A stretch of 6,735 bases of DNA from Bacillota bacterium (GTDB lineage Bacteria > Bacillota > Clostridia > Lachnospirales > Lachnospiraceae). The DNA lies in the NCBI GenBank assembly GCA_023389295.1, contig JAEWEO010000249.1, positions 1-6,735 on the forward strand. The letters are read 5' to 3'. This document shows, piece after piece, positions 1 to 5,754 of the stretch (its first letter is position 1; each line of letters starts with the position of its first letter). A program made the translations under genes and the position numbers. The notes under the pieces are model-generated. The model did not search any database. It saw nothing but the letters and a program-made list of their open reading frames with translations, and was not told the DNA's origin.

Positions 1-191
1 TGGAAGAGAATGAATTCAATCTGCAATCAGCAGGACTAATTTTAGTGATGCTTTTCACTTATTCAAAGCTATGGGTTGCAGTTGTGGTAAATGCAATATA
101 TAAATCAATCACGGACCATATTTTCAAGCGAGAAGTTAAGTGGGATAAAACTGTCCGATATTCAGAGACAGAAGGTAATAAGAAAAGATAG
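1..191 (+). CDS. C-terminal end of a BcsA/YdaM-like family 2 processive glycosyltransferase (5' partial)
   Basis: Open from the window start; the first complete codon is at 3 and the stop is TAG at 189-191, leaving the last 62 residues. A hydrophobic helix (about AGLILVMLFTYSKLWVAVVV) is followed by an amphipathic basic stretch and the sequence VKWDKTVRY. A tryptophan followed by Lys-Thr a few residues after the last membrane helix is typical of membrane GT2 enzymes of the cellulose synthase/hyaluronan synthase type. The protein ends about 10 residues after this motif, so it has no C-terminal PilZ domain like that of proteobacterial BcsA. The next gene encodes a BcsB-like partner 14 bases downstream, which supports the assignment. 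The catalytic region (D, DxD, QxxRW) lies outside the window, so the sugar used cannot be read here. Family call fairly sure from context plus tail; exact substrate unknown. Confidence 0.72.
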   Translation, partial: EENEFNLQSAGLILVMLFTYSKLWVAVVVNAIYKSITDHIFKREVKWDKTVRYSETEGNKKR

Positions 192-205
192 AAGGGATAC
201 GCAGA

Positions 206-2542
206 ATGAAAAATAAAAGAAACAAGATTACGATAGGGTGTCTTTTGATTTGTCTTATTTTAGTAAGCTTTTTTGAGGTTCAGGTATCTGCTACAGAGGT
301 CCCGAACAAAATACAAGAGACCTTGACTTCTCAGAATGCGAAAGCCGAGAATGATACAGTTAAAAAAGGTGCAGAAGTTCCTATTGCGAACAATGGTACG
401 CAAAGTTTACCTAAGGATATGGAGATACTATTGAGTTCCGGTAATCTTGATATGGAAGAAGCAAATACAACCATACCCGAGATTTTGGATACTCCATACA
501 AAAAGTATTTTAATTTTGAAACCACTAAAGTTATGAAAGGGATTTTTGATAGCTCCTCCTTTTATTTCTATTTACCTGACTATTGGGATCTCCAATATGT
601 TTATGTAGGAATATCCTATGAAGTAAGCCGTCTGGTAACTGGGGAGGTGCCGGCTTCCTTAACCTTCTTAGTCAACGGGGTACCGGTATACTCCTGCTAT
701 ATCGAGTATGAAAAGGGAAAGGAGCAGATTTTATATTTCAAGATTCCGGTGAAACAGCTGAAGGCAGGCTATAATGTTCTTGAAACCTCCTCCTATGTTA
801 AGATATACGGTACGGAGGGTTGTACGGAGGATCAGTCCTGGTCCAATTGGGTGAATATTAATGAGAATTCTTATATTTACGCCGGTTATGACTTTGTAGA
901 CAATAGAAATAAAATCAGCTATTACCCATTTCCGTTCATATCGACTGCAAACCCCTCAGGAGAGAATACCGGTATTATAGTATCAGATATGGCATCGAAT
1001 GGTGAACTGGCGGCAGCTCTGTATCTTATGGCGGATATTTCTATGGAGACAGAAAAAGAGAACAATATATCGGTCAGTAAATACCAGGACGCTGCAAGGA
1101 AAGGTATTACCCATAGAATTTTAGTATCAACAACGACAAATTTGCCTCAGGAGATGAGAAGATATCTACAGAAGGATTATAATGTTACATCGTCAGATGC
1201 TGAGGTCTTTGATTTATCCGCAAGGACAATGGTAAGGCTTGTAGAAGATGAGAATGGAAATCCTTTGTTACTAATTGTGGCTGATAAAGAAGAAAATTTA
1301 ATGGAAGCAGTTCATATGCTCTTGGATGATGAACGTGTATCCCAGGAAAAGAACAGTCTGACCTTTGTTGAGGAAGGTAGCGCAAAACTAGTAAGTGATT
1401 CCAGAATGCTAAGCCAATTGGTTGCTGGAAGCTATACGATAAAAGATATTATGGGTGAGGGAATGACCTTTATTGGACCCTTTCATTCCGAAAAAATACT
1501 ATATCTTCCCTTCGGTAATGATTATGTCTTATCTTCAGCAGGAAAGATTACACTAAATTTTCGCTACAGCGAAAATCTTGATTTTAGCCGTTCACTCATA
1601 ACGGTATACTGGGGAGATATTCCGATCGCAAGCAAGAAGCTGACGAAGGAAAACGCTGCTTCTGATGAATTGATCTTCTCAATTCCATCGGATGTGGTAG
1701 GGTCTAGTGCCTCCAGTATTAAAATAGCATTCGATTTGGAAATCCCTGATTTATTCTGTTCCATGAGACAGGATCAGATGCCCTGGGCATATATTACGGA
1801 AGATTCCGTGCTTTATTTACCAGCAAGGGAAAATGATATCTTATCCTTTGATTATTTCCCTTCGCCTTATCAGAGAGAAGGCTCATTTGACCATGTTATG
1901 ATCGTAGTTAGTGATGAATTGGGCGATTTGGAGTTAGAACTGCTTGGGAAAGCAATTGCGATCTATGGATATCAGGTTTCACCCTATGGTAACATCAAGG
2001 TAATCCGTGCGAGTGAATTTGACGAGTCAGATGCAGATTACAATATAATAACAGTTGGGACCATGGCGAATTCCTTCCTAAAAAATCTGAATCAGAATTT
2101 GCACTTTCAGCTAAATTCTAATGGAGATGCATTTGAAAGTAATCAGAGATTGGTTCTTTCTGAACAATATGCAAGGAATATAGCTGCATTTCAGCTCATA
2201 AAATCACCTTATGCTGCTTCGCGTGCCATCTTTGCAATCAGTACAACTGGGGATGATACACTTAATCTAGCTCATGATTTTCTTCAGAATAATTCAAACC
2301 GCTGGAATTTGGCGGGGGACTGTGTATTAGTTGATGCAGATTATGATTTAAAGATTTTCACCTTTATAGAAGAGGCTATTAGTGAAAGCAAACCATCCTT
2401 GAATGACTTTGTAAAAGAAAATAAGCAATCCTTAATCTTTACCATTATGGCAGCTTCAGCAATGGTTATGCTGTTAACGGCTTCTATACTGATATTGACC
2501 AGAGCACGTAAGTATAATAAGAAAGAGGAAGATGAATCGTGA
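206..2542 (+). CDS. BcsB-like secreted, membrane-anchored partner of a polysaccharide synthase
   Basis: 778 residues. Residues 1-29 form a signal peptide (basic start, hydrophobic GCLLICLILVSFF, likely cleavage after VSA). A variable, polar linker runs to about residue 95. The rest follows the BcsB plan, a carbohydrate-binding-like beta domain and an alpha/beta domain, present twice: the first beta domain (about 105-225) contains FLVNGVPVYS, and the second (about 430-540) contains ITVYWGDIPIAS. Each ends in a matching Cys...Trp...Ser motif (C206/W215, and C518/W527 in PWAYITEDSVLYLP). Residues about 743-764 are a single membrane helix followed by a basic/acidic tail, so the body lies outside the membrane. 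BcsB proteins guide the nascent glucan leaving BcsA; in a Gram-positive cell it would do so at the outer face of the cytoplasmic membrane. Start chosen for the signal peptide and for GAAGGG at 191-196. It follows the GT2 gene by 14 bases and overlaps the epimerase gene by 4. Similar Gram-positive proteins include YdaN of B. subtilis (known family). The polymer handled need not be cellulose. Confidence 0.85.
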   Translation: MKNKRNKITIGCLLICLILVSFFEVQVSATEVPNKIQETLTSQNAKAENDTVKKGAEVPIANNGTQSLPKDMEILLSSGNLDMEEANTTIPEILDTPYKKYFNFETTKVMKGIFDSSSFYFYLPDYWDLQYVYVGISYEVSRLVTGEVPASLTFLVNGVPVYSCYIEYEKGKEQILYFKIPVKQLKAGYNVLETSSYVKIYGTEGCTEDQSWSNWVNINENSYIYAGYDFVDNRNKISYYPFPFISTANPSGENTGIIVSDMASNGELAAALYLMADISMETEKENNISVSKYQDAARKGITHRILVSTTTNLPQEMRRYLQKDYNVTSSDAEVFDLSARTMVRLVEDENGNPLLLIVADKEENLMEAVHMLLDDERVSQEKNSLTFVEEGSAKLVSDSRMLSQLVAGSYTIKDIMGEGMTFIGPFHSEKILYLPFGNDYVLSSAGKITLNFRYSENLDFSRSLITVYWGDIPIASKKLTKENAASDELIFSIPSDVVGSSASSIKIAFDLEIPDLFCSMRQDQMPWAYITEDSVLYLPARENDILSFDYFPSPYQREGSFDHVMIVVSDELGDLELELLGKAIAIYGYQVSPYGNIKVIRASEFDESDADYNIITVGTMANSFLKNLNQNLHFQLNSNGDAFESNQRLVLSEQYARNIAAFQLIKSPYAASRAIFAISTTGDDTLNLAHDFLQNNSNRWNLAGDCVLVDADYDLKIFTFIEEAISESKPSLNDFVKENKQSLIFTIMAASAMVMLLTASILILTRARKYNKKEEDES
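2525..2541 (+). promoter_or_regulatory. Ribosome binding site and GTG start of the epimerase gene, inside the upstream gene
   Basis: GAGG at 2525-2528 lies 10 bases before GTG at 2539, within the last codons of the BcsB-like gene. The stop of that gene (TGA, 2540-2542) overlaps the GTG as GTGA, a usual arrangement for translational coupling. The GTG is preferred over the in-frame ATG at 2551 because it keeps the basic Lys-Lys before the first beta strand, as in other members of the family, and is better spaced from the GAGG. The ATG at 2532 is out of frame. Confidence 0.7.
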
Positions 2543-3636
2543 AGAAAGTAATGTTAGTGTTTGGAACTAGGCCGGAAGCAATCAAAATGTGTCCGCTGGT
2601 AAAAGAACTAAAGCAAAATACGAATTTTAAAACGATTGTGGCCATTACCGGACAGCATCGGCAAATGTTAAAACAGGTATTGGACTGTTTTGATGTAGAG
2701 CCTGATTATGACCTTGACATTATGAAGGATGGACAGACTTTGTTTGATATTACGATTCGTATATTGAACGGAATGAAGGATTTGCTTGAGAAATGCAGTC
2801 CGGATCTGGTTTTGGTTCACGGAGATACTTCTACTGCTTTCACAACAGCTCTAGCTGCTTTCTATATGAATATTCCTTATGGTCATGTGGAAGCAGGACT
2901 AAGAACCTATGATGTCACAGCACCTTATCCGGAGGAATTTAACAGGCAAGCGGTGGGAATTGCAGCTCATTGGCACTTTGCTCCCACGAATGCAGCTAAG
3001 GAGAATCTTTTAAGAGAAGGTAAAGAGGCAGAACGTATTTTTGTTACGGGTAATACGGTTATTGATGCACTCAAAACAAGTGTCAGAAAGAATTATACCC
3101 ATCCTGTCCTTGACTGGGCAAAGGGAAGCAGACTGGTTTTGTTGACCGCTCACCGTAGGGAGAATCTTGGAGCCCCACTTTATGATATCTTTCGTGGTAT
3201 CAAGCGCGTACTGGATGAGTTTCCTGATATAAAAGTTGTTTATCCGATTCATATGAATCCTTTGGTCAGAAATACGGCAAAGGAGGTCTTTAAAGAGCAT
3301 AGCAGAATGCGTATCATAGAACCTCTAGATGTGTTGGATTTTCATAATTTTATCAGCCGTTGTGAACTTATACTTACAGATAGTGGGGGAATACAAGAGG
3401 AGGCACCGAGTCTGGGGAAGCCGGTACTTGTTCTGAGAAATACAACGGAACGGCCGGAAGGAGTCGAGGCAGGTACCTTAAAATTGGTAGGAACACAGGA
3501 GGAAAATGTCTACCTTGAATTTCGCCGTTTATTAACAGATCCGGTTGAATATGAAAAAATGAGTAAAGCATCGAATCCCTACGGGGATGGTACTGCATGT
3601 GAACAAATAGTAAGAATTTTATCGGAACAACAATAG
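2539..3636 (+). CDS. wecB: UDP-N-acetylglucosamine 2-epimerase, non-hydrolysing (WecB/MnaA family)
   Basis: 365 residues, full length for the family (E. coli WecB is 376). It interconverts UDP-GlcNAc and UDP-ManNAc in the cytoplasm. The N-terminal signature VFGTRPEAIKM (7-17) is present, as are the residues matching the known catalytic and binding set: Asp96 in HGDTST, Glu118 in GHVEAGLRT, Glu132 in PYPEEFNRQ, His205 in TAHRRENLG, and the UDP-binding stretch DSGGIQEEAPSLGKPVL (281-297) with Ser282 and Glu287/288, then RNTTERPEG. All look intact, so the enzyme should be active. GTG start, overlapping the upstream BcsB-like gene by 4 bases; the next gene begins 13 bases after the stop. Its place between polymerisation genes suggests that it feeds UDP-ManNAc to this EPS pathway, although the same product also serves teichoic acid linkage units and other surface glycans. 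The symbol mnaA is used for the same enzyme in Gram-positive bacteria. Confidence 0.95.
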   Translation: MKKVMLVFGTRPEAIKMCPLVKELKQNTNFKTIVAITGQHRQMLKQVLDCFDVEPDYDLDIMKDGQTLFDITIRILNGMKDLLEKCSPDLVLVHGDTSTAFTTALAAFYMNIPYGHVEAGLRTYDVTAPYPEEFNRQAVGIAAHWHFAPTNAAKENLLREGKEAERIFVTGNTVIDALKTSVRKNYTHPVLDWAKGSRLVLLTAHRRENLGAPLYDIFRGIKRVLDEFPDIKVVYPIHMNPLVRNTAKEVFKEHSRMRIIEPLDVLDFHNFISRCELILTDSGGIQEEAPSLGKPVLVLRNTTERPEGVEAGTLKLVGTQEENVYLEFRRLLTDPVEYEKMSKASNPYGDGTACEQIVRILSEQQ

Positions 3637-3649
3637 GGTTGAGGTAACT

Positions 3650-5548
3650 ATGAGTATAAAAAGAAATTGGATCATATATTTATCATTAATTATATATTTG
3701 GCAGCATCATTACTGATTCTGATTTTTGGTATGGAGCAGTTTAATGATACGGTTCCCTACCCCTACCTGACAAAGTTCACAATAGTTGTTGGATGCTTTG
3801 CCATTTATATTATTTTAAATATCATATTCTACCTGCTGACAAGGCCCATACTTATAAAGCTGTTTTCAAGGATTGCTAAAATTCAAGTGGTAGCAGAAAT
3901 ACCAATTGTTTTACTCATACTTGCCGGTGGAATAGCTCTTCGGGTATATTATATTAGAACTTATCCAGTGGCTATGGAATCCGATTATAAGTTTTATTAT
4001 GATGTAGCAATTATGATTAAGGACAATACGTTGACTACTCTATCGAATAACGAGTATATTAGCTTATTTCCCCATACTTATGGCTATGCATATATACTCT
4101 CAATTGCCATGAGGATCTTTGGAACCGGTCCGGCAACCTGCCTTTATCTTAACGTGGGATTTTCAGCATTAACCGCACTATTTTGTTATGGTATTGGTAA
4201 AAAAGTAGCCGGTAGTATCGCCGGTATTAGTGCATTAACCTTGTCAATCTTTTGGCCCTCACAAATATTATTCTCCAATATTAATGGTGCAGAAGCCGCA
4301 TTTACCTGTTTCTTATACGGAGCTGCTTTTATTGCAATTATGTTGATGAGAATGGATACCACAAGTAAGGTGGGTTCATTCCTAATGGTAGTTCTTCATA
4401 TCCTTTGTGGAGTTTTTATTGCTCTTTCATCAGCAATACGGCCAATGGGGCTAATACTCTTAATTGCACTTGTCATCTGTCTTTTATCAATGAATCGGAA
4501 GTTGGAATATAAAGACGTCAATGAGCTATCGTTTCGTAAAATTTTTCTTTCCAAAGGATTTTTAAGAGCAGCTATGGTATTACTTGGGTATTTTATTTGT
4601 ACCCAATTAGTATCAGCAGGAATATCGAATGCAATTGAAAAAGACATAGCTTCCGGTGGTGCTATGGGATATAGCCTTATGGTTGGTTTGGATATGGAAA
4701 GCGATGGCGGTTATAGTGAGGAATCAATGAACTTTCTTTATGACTCCTATGATAAAACAAAATCTGCAAACGCTGCAAATGCTGCCTGCATGGAAAGGGC
4801 TATGGAAGAAGTGAAAGCAAATCCTATGGGGATATTGGAGCTAATGGCAAAGAAATTTTATCTTATCTGGTCCAATGATGATTATGCTACCACGACCAAT
4901 ATTGTAACCATGAATAATCAGGGTCTTCTTTCACCCGAAAGAGAAGAAATGTTTTATTCTTTTGCGGAATATAATCAAATCTTTTATTTGGTTATGGTCT
5001 TTCTCTCAGCCATCGGCGCTATATTTATGATGAAAAAAGATAATAATGCATCTATCTTTGCTATATTTTTTATTGGTACGGTCGCGTTATTTCTTCTGGT
5101 AGAGATGCAAAATCGTTATCATTATTTTGCTCTCCAATCAATTGTTATTTTGGCAGCTTACGCAGTAGGCTCTATCTTTGACCAATATAAAATGAGGTCC
5201 TTGGAACGTATTCATTACAAAGCTTCTGACAGTCTAGTTGAGAATACCGTAAACCCTATGGTTAAAGGCACATCAGAGGAAGAAGAACAGGAAAACGGCT
5301 TGGAGAAACAAAAGAGTGGTATAGCAGAACAAACGATTGGTCTAGATGAACAAAAGGAAATTGTATATACCATGGATGTACAAAAAGCCATTGAGGAAGG
5401 ACATATAAGAATTACTGCTACAGAGGCATATCGAGATGAATTATGGGAAGAATTGCTACAATACAAAGAGCAAAATTCATCTCCTTTGAAAGATGAACAA
5501 GAAAAACCCCACAGTCAAGATGATGGAGACACACAAGAAAAATTCTAG
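3650..5548 (+). CDS. GT-C fold membrane glycosyltransferase, GT39-like, with long charged C-terminal tail
   Basis: 632 residues with about 11-13 hydrophobic segments (among them 7-27, 42-63, 84-103, 145-158, 162-183, 187-208, 243-262, 265-280, 303-325, 443-461, 467-485, 491-510). The loop after the third segment has an acidic MESDYKFYYD (Asp112), where GT-C enzymes keep a catalytic acidic residue, followed by FPHTYGYAYILSIAMRIFG, the usual His/Tyr-rich entry to the next helix. RPMGLI (264-269) and QNRYHYF (487-493) also match the GT39-type layout. The outer loop 326-442 contains MGYSLMVGLDMESDGGYSEE, resembling the G-L-N...GG...E stretch of Firmicute GT39 proteins. Such enzymes transfer a sugar from a polyprenyl-phosphate donor to an acceptor on the outer face of the membrane. 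Residues about 512-632 are hydrophilic, rich in Glu, Gln and Lys, with three 7-residue repeats. GAGG at 3641-3644 supports the ATG; the gene sits 13 bases after the epimerase. Acceptor and donor are unknown; adding a side sugar to the EPS is an inference. Alternatives are lipid-carrier or protein glycosylation. Confidence 0.75.
   Translation: MSIKRNWIIYLSLIIYLAASLLILIFGMEQFNDTVPYPYLTKFTIVVGCFAIYIILNIIFYLLTRPILIKLFSRIAKIQVVAEIPIVLLILAGGIALRVYYIRTYPVAMESDYKFYYDVAIMIKDNTLTTLSNNEYISLFPHTYGYAYILSIAMRIFGTGPATCLYLNVGFSALTALFCYGIGKKVAGSIAGISALTLSIFWPSQILFSNINGAEAAFTCFLYGAAFIAIMLMRMDTTSKVGSFLMVVLHILCGVFIALSSAIRPMGLILLIALVICLLSMNRKLEYKDVNELSFRKIFLSKGFLRAAMVLLGYFICTQLVSAGISNAIEKDIASGGAMGYSLMVGLDMESDGGYSEESMNFLYDSYDKTKSANAANAACMERAMEEVKANPMGILELMAKKFYLIWSNDDYATTTNIVTMNNQGLLSPEREEMFYSFAEYNQIFYLVMVFLSAIGAIFMMKKDNNASIFAIFFIGTVALFLLVEMQNRYHYFALQSIVILAAYAVGSIFDQYKMRSLERIHYKASDSLVENTVNPMVKGTSEEEEQENGLEKQKSGIAEQTIGLDEQKEIVYTMDVQKAIEEGHIRITATEAYRDELWEELLQYKEQNSSPLKDEQEKPHSQDDGDTQEKF
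5297..5359 (+). repeat. Three diverged 21-base tandem repeats encoding 7-residue units in the GT-C tail
   Basis: Residues 550-570 of the GT-C protein read GLEKQKS, GIAEQTI and GLDEQKE, three consecutive units with the pattern Gly-hydrophobic-x-acidic/basic-Gln. At DNA level each unit is 21 bases beginning GG(C/T) and containing (A)AACAAA or GAACAAA at the same offset. The copies have diverged, so this is an old in-frame duplication or a structural heptad preference; it is likely part of a flexible or coiled tail. Confidence 0.5.
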
Positions 5549-5714
5549 AATAGACTGCTCAGAAAGCAGAAAGCATCTAGAAAATATGCGGAAATAAAAC
5601 AATAGTAAGTTTGGAAGATATATGGTAAATTCAGGGATTTTAGGCTATACTAAGGTAAGAAGTGTATAAAGCAAGAACTAAGGATTTAAAATGTAGAATA
5701 AGAAAATATAACGG

Positions 5715-5735
5715 ATCAGGTTAAAGATATCAGGT
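5715..5735 (+). repeat. Short direct repeat ATCAGGT ... ATCAGGT upstream of the thioredoxin-GH8 gene
   Basis: ATCAGGT occurs at 5715-5721 and again at 5729-5735, 14 bases apart start to start, ending 19 bases before the next ATG. Two same-face half-sites would more often be about 10-11 or 21 bases apart, and the sequence is AT-poor only locally, so a regulator site is possible but weak. Chance is a fair alternative. Confidence 0.3.
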
Positions 5736-5742
5736 CACATGG

Positions 5743-5754
5743 AAAGAGGTTATC
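5743..5754 (+). promoter_or_regulatory. Ribosome binding site of the thioredoxin-GH8 gene
   Basis: AAAGAGGT at 5743-5750 contains GAGG (5746-5749), 5 bases before the ATG at 5755. It decides the start: the ATG at 5739 is in another frame, and there is no in-frame start with a comparable site upstream. Confidence 0.75.

Larger units (their letters stand above)
5549..5754. other. 206-base intergenic gap, no convincing gene or terminator
   Basis: Very A-rich, with stops in all forward frames. The longest ATG-started frame is 15 codons (5621-5668) with only a weak GGAAG upstream, which is not enough to call a gene. A 5-base hairpin CTGCT/AGCAG (5555-5569) follows the GT-C stop but has no T-run, so it is not a credible intrinsic terminator. 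A -10-like TATACT lies at 5646-5651, but no good -35 is found 16-18 bases upstream. No GEMM (c-di-GMP) or other riboswitch core was recognised by eye. The gap may hold a promoter or leader for the next gene, or only be a loosely packed part of the same operon. Confidence 0.45.

Noticed and set aside
331..3598. Reverse-strand open frames at 331-525, 1185-1385, 1564-1764, 3010-3300 and 3374-3598
   Set aside because: All lie opposite well-supported genes, are short, lack recognisable motifs and show no convincing ribosome binding site; they are shadows of the forward coding frames.
5555..5569. Hairpin CTGCT-cagaa-AGCAG just after the GT-C stop as a terminator
   Set aside because: The stem is only 5 pairs and is followed by AAAGCATC rather than a T-run, so it does not meet the form of an intrinsic terminator.
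5549..5605. In-frame extension of the GT-C tail beyond its TAG (18 basic residues to the next TAG)
   Set aside because: There is no readthrough context, and an open run of this length is unremarkable in A-rich DNA; there is no sign of a lost domain.
5621..5668. 15-codon open frame (MVNSGILGYTKVRSV) as a leader peptide
   Set aside because: It has only a weak GGAAG upstream, no runs of regulatory codons and no attenuator hairpin after it; it fits chance.
5549..5754. c-di-GMP (GEMM-I) riboswitch upstream of the hydrolase gene
   Set aside because: I looked for the conserved GCAAA/GNRA-loop and receptor elements because of the EPS context, and none could be recognised; a covariance-model search would decide it.
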